Shown: positions 1 through 7,044 of the stretch, piece after piece
Layout: every line of letters starts with the position of its first letter
Position numbering within the stretch: position 1 is the stretch's first letter
From: Campylobacterota bacterium
Lineage (GTDB): Bacteria; Campylobacterota; Campylobacteria; Campylobacterales; Sulfurovaceae
Length of the DNA stretch: 35,118 bases
Assembly (NCBI GenBank): GCA_015494795.1
Contig: WGAM01000068.1
Coordinates: 1 to 35,118, forward strand
Reading direction: 5' to 3'
The notes under the pieces: generated by a model
The model's database searches: none
Told to the model about the DNA's origin: nothing
What the model saw: the letters and a program-made list of their open reading frames with translations, nothing else
Position numbers and translations under genes: made by a program

Positions 1-122
1 AGCTCTTTGCACATTCCTGCTACTAAGCCTAGATGTCCTAATTTTTTTGTTTTTATTTTATTTACTTTTGTGAAACAGATAGTTTTTCCCTTATTTTTGA
101 ATTGGTTTGGTATTATATTCGT
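1..122 (-). pseudogene. IS1634-type (DUF4277) transposase, N-terminal relic cut by the window edge
   Basis: An open minus-strand frame runs off the left edge. Its last visible residues read LGHLGLVAGMCKEL, which matches the start of the DUF4277 domain at the N-terminus of IS1634-family DDE transposases. No ATG, GTG or TTG lies in frame upstream of this motif. An ATA at 54-56 sits where the start would be expected, five codons before the motif, so the start may have been lost by mutation. The frame is closed upstream by a stop just above position 122. Most of the element lies outside the window, so intactness, terminal repeats and target duplication cannot be judged. The family call rests on about 14 residues. 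Confidence 0.5.
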
Positions 123-295
123 TTAAGGTTATAGGTTTGATGAAAGTCGGTCATAATTATTTTAACTTTTAAATTATGCTTAACTCTATTTCTAGTTTGA
201 TAACCATACAATTTTCTATCTATTTTTCTTGCCTTATTTATAAAAATATTGTATAATATAATATTATTTATTCACATATTTTAAAGGATTTTATT
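123..295. other. Intergenic region between the transposase relic and the first lipoprotein gene
   Basis: No convincing gene is seen. A minus-strand frame without a start codon stays open for about 50 codons and encodes a basic, Tyr/Lys-rich sequence that I do not recognise. It may be decayed DNA beside the IS relic. The right end carries an AT-rich promoter-like stretch (overlapping TATAAT-type hexamers at about 252-268) and the AAAGGA ribosome binding site of the gene that starts at 296. Confidence 0.4.
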
Positions 296-613
296 ATGAA
301 AAAATTAAGACTATTTTTTAGTACTACTCTCTTAATGATATTTTTTATTGGCTGTACACCAAAAACAGCAGGTATGGATTCAGCTTATTTAAATAGAAAT
401 CGTGGAGCAGCAGGAGCTCAAATTAGTGCAGCAGAAGCAGAGCAGTATCATAGACAACAAGCATTGACAGCAGATGAGATTAGATTAGAAAATATGAAAA
501 GAAGACAGACAACAGATAGCATAGAAGAGGGTGCATCTGCTGCTAGTTCAACTGCTGGTGCTATTAATGATAGTGTTAGTGCAATTAGAACACTAAAAGA
601 TTTATTTAATTAA
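296..613 (+). CDS. Small lipoprotein of unknown function
   Basis: A 105-residue protein with a classic lipoprotein signal: Lys-Lys-Leu-Arg at the N-terminus, a hydrophobic stretch, and a lipobox ending IGC with Cys20 as the lipidation site. The mature part is Ala-, Glu- and Gln-rich (residues 35-100) and looks helical, with no recognisable domain. The start is supported by AAAGGA about 10 bases upstream. The next gene starts two bases after the stop and also encodes a lipoprotein, so the two probably share a transcript. Function is unknown. Confidence 0.75.
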   Translation: MKKLRLFFSTTLLMIFFIGCTPKTAGMDSAYLNRNRGAAGAQISAAEAEQYHRQQALTADEIRLENMKRRQTTDSIEEGASAASSTAGAINDSVSAIRTLKDLFN

Positions 614-615
614 AA

Positions 616-1050
616 ATGAAATATAGTATTATTATATATATACCATTATTGTTAATAGGGTGTTCTAATTCACCTCAATTCCCTACAAATAGTATCCCTA
701 ATAAAGGAAAAACTTTTGTAAAAGATGAAAATATAACCTTAAAAAATTATAAAAAAGATATTTATAAAAATAGTTTTGGTGATGAGTTTGATTTTTTTAA
801 TGAGTATGGATACTTTTGTAATGGAAGATACTATCCTTATAATGATAGATATATCTATGAAGATAGACTCTATCATAGAGGCTACTTTAGACCAACTGTA
901 AGACACATTAGAGTATATGAAGAGAGTGAAAGTGGAGATGACTACTACTATCCTATATATAACAGAGTACCTAAGAGAAGAGTAATGCACCCTGAATATA
1001 TTGAGGAGAGGCATATAGGCTCTGGTGGATATAGAAATCTAAAATATTAA
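616..1050 (+). CDS. Tyr/Arg-rich lipoprotein of unknown function
   Basis: A 144-residue protein with a short signal peptide and lipobox LLIGC (Cys16). The mature chain is very rich in Tyr, Arg and Asp between residues 70 and 140 (runs such as GRYYPYNDRYIYEDRLYHRG), which suggests a low-complexity or extended region, perhaps cell-wall associated (inference). I recognise no domain. It follows the previous lipoprotein gene by two bases with no clear ribosome binding site of its own, so translational coupling is likely. Its stop overlaps the stop of the convergent OmpA-like gene by four bases. Confidence 0.65.
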   Translation: MKYSIIIYIPLLLIGCSNSPQFPTNSIPNKGKTFVKDENITLKNYKKDIYKNSFGDEFDFFNEYGYFCNGRYYPYNDRYIYEDRLYHRGYFRPTVRHIRVYEESESGDDYYYPIYNRVPKRRVMHPEYIEERHIGSGGYRNLKY

Positions 1051-1784
1051 TTCATACAAGGATCAATAACTGAGTTATGATTAGGGTATAAATATACTTC
1101 AACTCTTCTATTTAATGCCCAATTTACAGGGTTTGTATTTGGTGCTATAGGTTTAGAGAATGAACACCCTTTAGAGTATATAGGATTAGCAATTCCACCA
1201 TTTTTAAGTATATTTGCAACAGATACAGCTCTCTGCTCTGATAATCTTAAATTATATTCATAACTACCTCTATTATCTGTATGCCCTACTGTTTGTATTA
1301 TCATGTTTGGATATTTTCTAAATACAGGTAACATATGTTCTATCTCAGCTCTAGCTGATGGTGTTGGATAAGCAGAGTTTGTTGCAAACATTCTTCTTGA
1401 ACGAAACATAATCTTTACAAATTTATCTGTATTTGATACAACTAAATCTTTATTTGGATTTTTTTCTGCTGTTGGGCTATTATCTACATTTGTATGTAAA
1501 ACTTGTGCTACCTCTTTTGCCTGTTGGTCTAAACTATATCCAATAGCAGCACCAATAGCAGCACCTGATGCAGCACCAATTGCAACTCTTCTGCCTCTAT
1601 GTGTATGTTTAGTATCAGTTGCCCCACCAACAATAGCACCAAGAACAGCACCTCCAATTGCTCCCATTTGTGCTTTACTCATTCCACTATTAGCTCCTCC
1701 CTGATTGGTTGCTGTACAACCAACTAATAGTAAAAGAGTTATAGATGATGATATAACATCTGTTAATAATTTTTTTCTAATCAT
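1047..1784 (-). CDS. OmpA-family lipoprotein with glycine-zipper segment
   Basis: A 245-residue outer-membrane lipoprotein. It has a signal peptide with lipobox LLVGC (Cys23), then a glycine-zipper region at about residues 37-85 (repeated GAIGGAV/GAAIGAAIG patterns) followed by DQQAKEV. A C-terminal OmpA-like peptidoglycan-binding domain spans about 120-235. The conserved OmpA signature is visible: GHTDNRGSYEYNLRLSEQRA, then NWALNRRVEVYL. This is the YiaD-like architecture: lipid anchor, membrane-inserting zipper and peptidoglycan contact, expected to help tether the outer membrane to the wall. It stands as a single minus-strand gene, convergent with and overlapping the small lipoprotein gene by four bases. 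Confidence 0.88.
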   Translation of the reverse strand: MIRKKLLTDVISSSITLLLLVGCTATNQGGANSGMSKAQMGAIGGAVLGAIVGGATDTKHTHRGRRVAIGAASGAAIGAAIGYSLDQQAKEVAQVLHTNVDNSPTAEKNPNKDLVVSNTDKFVKIMFRSRRMFATNSAYPTPSARAEIEHMLPVFRKYPNMIIQTVGHTDNRGSYEYNLRLSEQRAVSVANILKNGGIANPIYSKGCSFSKPIAPNTNPVNWALNRRVEVYLYPNHNSVIDPCMN

Positions 1785-1840
1785 ATATTTTCCTTATTTT
1801 TTATTAATTATAGGAGATTTTTGTATATTTTTTGTGAAAA

Positions 1841-2449
1841 TTAACTCTCTCTACTACCTGGTTTTATAGCTTGGCTACCACTTTTACACATAGGACACTC
1901 ATTAGGAGAAAACATCTCAAATCTAAAATCTGCTAAAGCAAAAAATGGTATATCTTTTGGAAGTTTACACTCTTTTTGTGACTCTATAGAAGTATTTTCT
2001 CTTTTGCAAAAACCCCTATTAGCTAAAGATGCAAAGGCTACAACCTTGCCACCAAGCTCTTGTACTACCTTAGATGCTTCCATTGCAGAGCCACCTGTTG
2101 TAATAATATCTTCACATATTAATATTTTTTCTCCATCTTTTATATCAAATCCACGACGAAGTTGCATAGCTCCATCTTTTCTCTCTACGAAAATAGAACG
2201 AACTCCTAATGCACGAGCAAGTTCATATCCAGCCAATACTCCACCTAATGCAGGGGCACATATTGTATCTATCTCTATATTACTATCTTTTATCTGTTTA
2301 GCTAAAGCAGAAGCTAAAATTTCTGCTCTTTTAGGCTCTTCTAAGACTTTTGCACTCTGGAGATAACGATTTGAGTGATTTCCACTAGATAGAATAAAGT
2401 GACCCTCTAATAGAGCATTAGCATCTCTATAAATAGCTTCTATATCCAT
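1841..2449 (-). CDS. pyrE: Orotate phosphoribosyltransferase
   Basis: Converts orotate and PRPP to orotidine 5'-phosphate, the fifth step of pyrimidine synthesis, in the cytoplasm. The protein has 202 residues, usual for the Campylobacterota form. The PRPP-binding signature [14 protein letters not shown] lies at residues 109-122, the N-terminal substrate region reads [16 protein letters not shown], and the loop around 89-100 ([12 protein letters not shown]) carries the expected basic residues. A C-terminal CPMC motif is typical of this lineage's PyrE and may bind metal (inference). It starts directly after frr on the same strand with one base between the genes, which supports cotranscription. 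Confidence 0.95.
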   Translation of the reverse strand: MDIEAIYRDANALLEGHFILSSGNHSNRYLQSAKVLEEPKRAEILASALAKQIKDSNIEIDTICAPALGGVLAGYELARALGVRSIFVERKDGAMQLRRGFDIKDGEKILICEDIITTGGSAMEASKVVQELGGKVVAFASLANRGFCKRENTSIESQKECKLPKDIPFFALADFRFEMFSPNECPMCKSGSQAIKPGSRES

Positions 2450-2450
2450 T

Positions 2451-3008
2451 TTAAACCTTTAATATATCAGCTTGTTTTGTTGAAAAGAGTCTATCAACTT
2501 CAGCTATACTACTATCTGTAATTTTCTGAATTTCGCTATGAGCTTTTTTTGACTCATCTTCAGTTATCTCTTTCTCTTTCTCTAACTCTTTAATATCCTT
2601 ATTGCTATCTTTTCTTATATTTCTAATAGCAATTTTAGCCTTCTCACCCATTGCTTTTGCCTGTTTTACAATCTGTTGTCTCTGTTCACTTGTCATTGCA
2701 GGGAAATATAGCTTAATAAAATCTCCATCATTATTTGGATTTACACCTATATTTGCACTCTGAATTGCCTTTTCAATTGGAGAAAGCATACTTTTCTCCC
2801 AAGGAGTAATAGATATAGTTGTAGCATCTAAAGCTATAACATTTCCAACTTGATTTAGTGGTGTTGGTGTTCCATAGTAATCAACTCTAATGTGGTCAAC
2901 AATATTTGTTGTTACCTTACCTGTTCTAAGTGTAGAGAAATCTCTCTTTAAAGCCTCAATACTCTTTTTCATCTGCTTTTTTGTATTATCATAGATTTCA
3001 TTTAACAT
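2451..3008 (-). CDS. frr: Ribosome recycling factor
   Basis: Releases 70S ribosomes from mRNA after termination, together with EF-G. The length, 185 residues, is the family norm. The N-terminal helix ([21 protein letters not shown]), the conserved [20 protein letters not shown] segment shape at about 27-46, and the [10 protein letters not shown]-like stretch followed by [16 protein letters not shown] are characteristic. The start has GGA about 10 bases upstream. It sits between secG and pyrE. A hairpin just upstream suggests that part of the secG transcript ends before frr. Confidence 0.95.
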   Translation of the reverse strand: MLNEIYDNTKKQMKKSIEALKRDFSTLRTGKVTTNIVDHIRVDYYGTPTPLNQVGNVIALDATTISITPWEKSMLSPIEKAIQSANIGVNPNNDGDFIKLYFPAMTSEQRQQIVKQAKAMGEKAKIAIRNIRKDSNKDIKELEKEKEITEDESKKAHSEIQKITDSSIAEVDRLFSTKQADILKV

Positions 3009-3071
3009 TATAATATCCTTACTGTTAAGTTTTAGTAGGGAATTTTACCTTTTTTTTGCTTGATAAAGAGT

Positions 3072-3099
3072 TTAAAAAGATGGAGGAGTTAGACCTCCA
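3072..3099 (-). terminator. Rho-independent terminator after secG
   Basis: On the minus strand, TGGAGG and CCTCCA form a 6-bp GC-rich stem with a 7-base loop (3081-3099), directly followed by TCTTTTT. It lies about 5 bases beyond the secG stop and 64 bases before the frr start, so it should attenuate or end secG transcription. Confidence 0.65.
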
Positions 3100-3103
3100 G
3101 AAG

Positions 3104-3457
3104 TTATTTTGCTATAGCACTATTACTATCTACAGTTTTAAGAACTTTTGAATTTATTGGAGAGCTATTATTATCTATAGTTTTAGGGACTGCTGTTGAA
3201 GTTGATATTTTATCAGCTACAGATTTATTTTTATCTTGATTATATAGATAACCCATCGCTAATGTATTCATTACAAAAAGTAGTGCCAATACAAATGTAG
3301 CTTTTGCTAAAAAACTAGCAGGACCTTTAGCTCCAAACATCGACTCATTACTGCCACTATATGCACCAAGACCAATACTTGAACTTTTTTGTAATAAAAC
3401 TGCAATAATAATAGCAATTGCTAAAATAACTTGAATAACTAATAGGGTTGAAGTCAT
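3104..3457 (-). CDS. secG: Protein translocase subunit SecG
   Basis: The small membrane subunit of the SecYEG channel. The 117 residues include two hydrophobic segments (about 3-20 and 53-73) joined by the hallmark SecG loop (LLQKSSSIGLGAYSGSNESMFGAKG) and the following phenylalanine. The C-terminal 35 residues are hydrophilic, Ser/Lys/Asn-rich and poorly conserved, as in other Campylobacterota SecG proteins. It is the first gene of the secG-frr-pyrE block, with its promoter in the gap shared with the divergent methyltransferase gene. Confidence 0.93.
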   Translation of the reverse strand: MTSTLLVIQVILAIAIIIAVLLQKSSSIGLGAYSGSNESMFGAKGPASFLAKATFVLALLFVMNTLAMGYLYNQDKNKSVADKISTSTAVPKTIDNNSSPINSKVLKTVDSNSAIAK

Positions 3458-3542
3458 CTGTTTCCTCTTAATAGTTGGAGATTTATCTCCAAATTGGGTA
3501 TAATTTGGGCGATTATACCCTAAATTAATTGAAATAGAGATT

Positions 3543-4244
3543 ATGAATGTAATAGAAGAGTTTTCAAGGTTTGCAGACCTTTATGATAGATATAATACTA
3601 TACAGAGTAGAGTTGCAAAAAGGCTTACTTCTAAAATAGATATTAAAGAGTACAATAGACTCTTAGATATAGGTTGTGGAAGTGGGTTAATATATAAAAA
3701 TATAATAAAAAAGATTAAATTTAATAAGTTTATAGCATTAGACTTCTCTAAAGAGATGTTAGACATTCATCCAACTTCTAAAAATATAGAAAAAATATAT
3801 TTTGATTTTAATAGTAGAGAGGATTTTAAAAAATTAAATAGGAATAGTTATGATTTTATCATATCGTCATCTGCACTTCAATGGAGTAGGGATTTGGATA
3901 TGACTCTAAAAGAGATAAGCAAACTATCTAATATATTCTATTTTTCTATCTTTACATCAAATACTTTTAAAACACTACATAAAATAGCAGGTCTTAAATC
4001 ACCAATATACTCTAAAGAGGAGCTAGAAGATACTATTAAAAAATATTATTATATTACCTCTTTTGAAATCATTAATTATAAGTTAGAGTTTTCTAGTGTA
4101 TATGATATGTTAAGATATATAAAAAGAAGTGGAGTGAGTGGTGGCAAGAGAGAGTTAAGTTATATTCAGATAAAAGATATTATTAGAAACTATCCTCTCA
4201 ACTATTTAGAGTTTGAGGTGCTTTTTATAAAAGCAACCTCTTAA
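3543..4244 (+). CDS. Class I SAM-dependent methyltransferase, BioC-like
   Basis: A 233-residue protein with SAM motif I LLDIGCGSG at residues 40-48, an acidic residue after beta-2 (ALDFSKEML) and post-motif segment FDFIISSSALQWS-like at about 104-116. The N-terminus (FSRFADLYDRYNTIQSRVAKRL) and the LQW motif match the pattern of BioC, the malonyl-ACP O-methyltransferase that starts biotin synthesis. No other bio gene is nearby, so the substrate is inferred. It is transcribed divergently from secG and converges on nadA with one base between the stops. A generic methyltransferase is the alternative. Confidence 0.7.
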   Translation: MNVIEEFSRFADLYDRYNTIQSRVAKRLTSKIDIKEYNRLLDIGCGSGLIYKNIIKKIKFNKFIALDFSKEMLDIHPTSKNIEKIYFDFNSREDFKKLNRNSYDFIISSSALQWSRDLDMTLKEISKLSNIFYFSIFTSNTFKTLHKIAGLKSPIYSKEELEDTIKKYYYITSFEIINYKLEFSSVYDMLRYIKRSGVSGGKRELSYIQIKDIIRNYPLNYLEFEVLFIKATS

Positions 4245-4245
4245 T

Positions 4246-5253
4246 TTAACTTATATCTAACATTCTATTTAGTGCTAAATTTGCATATTTAATAGTATTT
4301 TCATCTACAAATATCTCATTAATTGGATTATTATCTTCTATTGATTTTAGAGTTAGATATAAATCTTTTAGTGTAGTCTCATTCATAGTAGGACACTCAG
4401 GTTTTGTAGAGGAGAGTACAAAAGTATTTCCATTTGGACGCATTCTATTTACTAAATTATACTCTGTTCCAACTGCTACTTTCTGCTCTGGGTCAAGCTC
4501 ATTTACATATTTAATAAGTTGTGAAGTAGAACCTGCAAAATCAGACGCTTCTACTATTTTGGGGTCACACTCAGGGTGTACTGCAATTAATATATCAGGG
4601 TATCTCTCTCTATAGAACTTAATATCATCAAGAGTAAATAGTTGATGAACAGAACAGAAACCATTAAAACAGATAATATCAGCCTCTTTGGGGTCACACT
4701 CCCCCTCTCCAATTACACAAGATTTTAAACCCATAGAGTTTGCAAAATTTTGTCCTAAACATCTATCTGGAACAAATAGTATCTTTTTACCACTCTCTAA
4801 ACCCTTCTCAATTATCTTATAAGCATTAGATGAGGTACATACCATTCCCCCCATCTCTCCAACTTTTGCTTTAACTGTAGCATCACTATTAATATATGTA
4901 ATTGGTAAAATATTCTCTTTTGGAATACCTCTCTCTACCATATAGTTAACACTATCTTCGAAATAGCTACTATCTATCATTCTAGCCATTGCACAACATG
5001 CAACTTTTGGCATAAGAACTCTCTTTTCAGGTGCAATAACCTTTACACTCTGTCCCATAAATCCAACACCACAAAATACAACCCATGGATTATCATCAGC
5101 TTTACATTTTCTAGCTAACTCTAAACTATCGCCAGTAATATCTGCCATCTCAAAGACTTCATCTCTTTGATAAAAGTGTCCTACAACTGTAACTAGCAAC
5201 TTATCTTTTAATCTCTTAATCTCTGCTCTATAATCTATACTCAAACTATTCAC
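4246..5253 (-). CDS. nadA: Quinolinate synthase A
   Basis: Condenses iminoaspartate with dihydroxyacetone phosphate to quinolinate in de novo NAD synthesis; it is a [4Fe-4S] enzyme. The protein has 335 residues. The three cluster ligands expected in the family can be placed at Cys87 (VACCAMARM), Cys200 (FNGFCSVHQ) and Cys287 (KPECPTMNE). Substrate motifs GHFYQRDEV (25-33) and HPECDP (226-231) are intact. Its usual partner nadC is not in the window. It is a monocistronic minus-strand gene, convergent with the methyltransferase gene. Confidence 0.95.
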   Translation of the reverse strand: MNSLSIDYRAEIKRLKDKLLVTVVGHFYQRDEVFEMADITGDSLELARKCKADDNPWVVFCGVGFMGQSVKVIAPEKRVLMPKVACCAMARMIDSSYFEDSVNYMVERGIPKENILPITYINSDATVKAKVGEMGGMVCTSSNAYKIIEKGLESGKKILFVPDRCLGQNFANSMGLKSCVIGEGECDPKEADIICFNGFCSVHQLFTLDDIKFYRERYPDILIAVHPECDPKIVEASDFAGSTSQLIKYVNELDPEQKVAVGTEYNLVNRMRPNGNTFVLSSTKPECPTMNETTLKDLYLTLKSIEDNNPINEIFVDENTIKYANLALNRMLDIS

Positions 5254-5404
5254 CTATTTTTTAATCTAAAAATAACATATTTTTATTTAAGCTTATCTAA
5301 TTTAGAATTTTGAGTATTAAACTTTTTTACAATTGTTTATATTGTTTATTTTTCTTATTTTTAATATTTTTTCCTTAATAATAACAAAAATACAATTAAA
5401 GATA

Positions 5405-5413
5405 TGCTATAAT
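5405..5413 (+). promoter_or_regulatory. Extended -10 promoter of the Ig-like lipoprotein gene
   Basis: TGC followed by TATAAT, an extended -10 element, lies 31 bases upstream of the start, with an AAAGGAT ribosome binding site between. No good -35 is seen, as is usual for Campylobacterota sigma-70 promoters. Confidence 0.5.
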
Positions 5414-5444
5414 ATTAGTAATTTAATTTTTTAAAGGATATAAA

Positions 5445-6578
5445 ATGAGAAAGATTAATATATTAGCATTTATGTTAATAATGACTCTATATACTACAAC
5501 TATATTTACAGGGTGTGGTGGTGATGATAATAACTCTACTGCATCAGATGGAGAAACCCCTACTATAACTCTTCAGGGAAGTACCGATATTGAAATTCCA
5601 TTAGGTACAACGCAAATTCCAGAAGATGGTTATAGTGCTTTTGATTTTCAAGATGGAGATATAACAGATAAAGTTGAAAGAAGTAATAATATAGATTTTA
5701 ATAGAGCAGGAGATTATGAGGTTACATATAGTGTAACAGATAGTGATGGAAATGTAGGTAGAGCTGTTAGACATGTAAGAATTGTAAATAGTAATAGTGA
5801 TTCTCTCTATAATGGAGGTGGAACTAATGGAGTAGATAATAGTGGATATGATAATAATTATCAAGGCTCTGCTCCTGTTATATCTTTTAATCAAGATACT
5901 GTATATCTAAGTCTAGGAGAGAGTTTCCGTACCTCTATTTACTATAATGACTATAGAGCTACAGATGCTGAAGATGGAGATTTAACAAGAGAAGTTTTAA
6001 TTGATACTAGTGGATTAAATATTAATAGTCCAGGAACTTATACTGTTGTATATAGTGTAACAGATAGTGACGGGAACTATGTTGTTAAAGATAAAATAGT
6101 CGTGGTTCAAAATAGTTATAATAATAATTATAACGATAATAACTATAATAATTATAGTAGTGAGTTAGATAATTTTAAGTCATGGTATAGAAATACTTGT
6201 GGAGGTATATTTAATGATTCACTATATAATGCTTCAACTCATAAATATCATGGTAAAATAGACTGTTCTCATAGAGGATTAAGTAGTATTGATTTATCTC
6301 ATTTAAGCATTTTTGATGGAATTGATGACCTTGATTTAAGCTATAATAACCTTAGCGATATTGACTTTAGCCCTATTAGAGATATACATGAGATGTGGGG
6401 ACTTCATATAGACCATAATACACAAACTTTAAAAAATAGATATGATACTGTATCAGAAAGAAACGCACTCTTTAGATTTTTTACAAATATTCATGGAGGG
6501 AAGGGTAATACTGGTGACAAAGACGCAGGGCTATATATATACTTTAAACCACATCCGATTATAAAAATCTTTTTTTAA
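5445..6578 (+). CDS. Lipoprotein with two DUF5011-type Ig-like domains and a leucine-rich segment
   Basis: A 377-residue protein. The signal peptide ends in lipobox FTGC (Cys24), followed by a Gly/Asp/Asn-rich spacer. Two Ig-like domains (about 40-113 and 143-222) each show the pattern DGDIT/DGDLT...GTYTVxYSVTDSDGN typical of DUF5011 domains in surface adhesins. A Tyr/Asn low-complexity linker (about 222-242) leads to a leucine-rich-repeat-like stretch (about 268-315, with DLSHLSIFDGIDDLDLSYNN). The last residues (YIYFKPHPIIKIFF) are oddly hydrophobic and basic, so the end may be a truncation or frameshift product. It probably acts at the outer membrane surface; the ligand is unknown. A hairpin terminator follows. 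Confidence 0.75.
   Translation: MRKINILAFMLIMTLYTTTIFTGCGGDDNNSTASDGETPTITLQGSTDIEIPLGTTQIPEDGYSAFDFQDGDITDKVERSNNIDFNRAGDYEVTYSVTDSDGNVGRAVRHVRIVNSNSDSLYNGGGTNGVDNSGYDNNYQGSAPVISFNQDTVYLSLGESFRTSIYYNDYRATDAEDGDLTREVLIDTSGLNINSPGTYTVVYSVTDSDGNYVVKDKIVVVQNSYNNNYNDNNYNNYSSELDNFKSWYRNTCGGIFNDSLYNASTHKYHGKIDCSHRGLSSIDLSHLSIFDGIDDLDLSYNNLSDIDFSPIRDIHEMWGLHIDHNTQTLKNRYDTVSERNALFRFFTNIHGGKGNTGDKDAGLYIYFKPHPIIKIFF
5726..5746 (+). repeat. 21-base direct repeat, copy 1 (end of first Ig-like domain)
   Basis: An exact 21-base sequence encoding the YSVTDSD part of the first DUF5011 domain. It recurs perfectly at 6050-6070, although the surrounding domain sequences have diverged. Confidence 0.9.
6050..6070 (+). 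repeat. 21-base direct repeat, copy 2 (end of second Ig-like domain)
   Basis: Identical over 21 bases to 5726-5746, at the equivalent place in the second domain. Confidence 0.9.
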
Positions 6579-6584
6579 TAATAG

Positions 6585-6606
6585 TGAGTAGATTAATTTC
6601 TACTCA
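6585..6606 (+). terminator. Hairpin terminator after the Ig-like lipoprotein gene
   Basis: TGAGTAGA and TCTACTCA form a perfect 8-bp stem around a 6-base loop, seven bases after the stop codon. A T-containing AT-rich tract follows (TAATATATTTTAAT), so it is a plausible but not textbook terminator. Confidence 0.55.
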
Positions 6607-6669
6607 TAATATATTTTAATATTAACCAACTGTTAATTTTTGGTTTTCCATCTGTTTATAAAATAGATA

Positions 6670-6675
6670 TATAAT
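6670..6675 (+). promoter_or_regulatory. -10 element in front of the structured intergenic segment
   Basis: A perfect TATAAT lies 12 bases before the left arm of the 12-bp inverted repeat. A transcript would begin near 6682-6684, a few bases before the repeat. No -35 consensus is visible at 17 bases. Confidence 0.35.
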
Positions 6676-6687
6676 ACCATTATGAAA

Positions 6688-6918
6688 GATGCAGATAGAT
6701 ATACCTCCTTTTTCATATCTGCTTTGAAATCTTTGTAGTAGTAGATTTCAAAATGAGATTAGTTCTTTATAGTAGATTTTATATAATAGTAAATATTTTT
6801 ATGAATAAAACTCCCCCTCCCTTACTCCTTTTACTTTAGAACTATCTTATATCTTTCTAAATCTTTACATATAAATTTTTTATTATTAGGAGCATAGAAA
6901 AATAGCTCTATCTGCATC
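6688..6918. repeat. 231-base segment bounded by a perfect 12-bp inverted repeat
   Basis: The arms are 6688-6699 and 6907-6918, exact reverse complements of GATGCAGATAGA. A third, partial copy (TATCTGC, 6716-6722) faces the left arm. No target-site duplication is visible in the flanks, which weakens a transposon reading. Confidence 0.8.
6831..6917 (-). CDS. Possible 28-residue small protein, antisense to the candidate RNA
   Basis: This minus-strand frame starts with ATG inside the right arm of the inverted repeat, preceded at 4 bases by GGAG, and encodes a short chain beginning MQIELFFYAPNNKK. It has no signal peptide, membrane segment or recognisable motif. Open frames of this size are common by chance in AT-rich DNA. 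The good ribosome binding site is the only support. It may be a remnant of a longer, decayed gene. Confidence 0.2.
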   Translation of the reverse strand: MQIELFFYAPNNKKFICKDLERYKIVLK

Positions 6919-7016
6919 ATTCTCCATGGAGAGAAGTTAAAAAAAGTATAGTTTTCCTTGATTTGAGGAGTAACTTATATTAGACACTTAAAATCCTATT
7001 TTTACACGAATTATAT

Positions 7017-7022
7017 TATAAT
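7017..7022 (+). promoter_or_regulatory. -10 element for the sugar transferase gene
   Basis: TATAAT lies 22 bases before the start codon, with TTGGAGA serving as the ribosome binding site. No clear -35. Confidence 0.4.
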
Positions 7023-7044
7023 ATATGTAAAAATTGGAGATTAT

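Larger units (their letters stand above)
6684..6940 (+). ncRNA. Candidate structured small RNA with C/U-rich, anti-Shine-Dalgarno-like loops
   Basis: GATGCAGATAGA (6688-6699) pairs perfectly with 6907-6918 and would close the molecule. Inside, 6723-6732 pairs with 6743-6752 over 10 bp, and TAGTTCT (6760-6766) pairs with AGAACTA (6838-6844) over 7 bp. Unpaired stretches ACCTCCTTT (6703-6711), CTCCCCCTCCC (6811-6821) and CTCCTTTT (6825-6832) resemble the 16S rRNA 3' tail and stand out in such AT-rich DNA. A TATAAT precedes the segment. The 3' end is unclear: CTCCATGGAG (6922-6931) is palindromic but no U-tract follows. Alternatives are a miniature inverted-repeat element or decayed coding DNA. 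No known RNA family is recognised. Confidence 0.4.

Noticed and set aside
739-1014. 91-residue minus-strand hydrophobic frame opposite the Tyr/Arg-rich lipoprotein
   Set aside because: Antisense shadow. The plus-strand frame has a lipobox and an adjacent lipoprotein partner.
5601-5894. 97-residue Ile/Ser/Thr-rich minus-strand frame
   Set aside because: Shadow of the Asn/Asp/Tyr-rich Ig-like lipoprotein; no start signals, and composition is the mirror of the real gene.
6633-6716. 27-residue minus-strand frame with a hydrophobic middle (MKKEVYLSASF...)
   Set aside because: No ribosome binding site at the ATG; the nearby AAGGAGG lies after the start and 17 or more bases from the next ATG. Probably chance.
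6688-6918. Miniature inverted-repeat transposable element
   Set aside because: The inverted ends fit, but no target-site duplication is visible and no second copy exists in the window. Kept only as an alternative.
6684-6940. 6S RNA, SRP RNA, RNase P RNA or tmRNA in the 466-base gap
   Set aside because: The conserved core sequences of SRP RNA, RNase P RNA and tmRNA are absent, and the C-rich loops and branched stems do not fit the single long bulged hairpin of 6S RNA.
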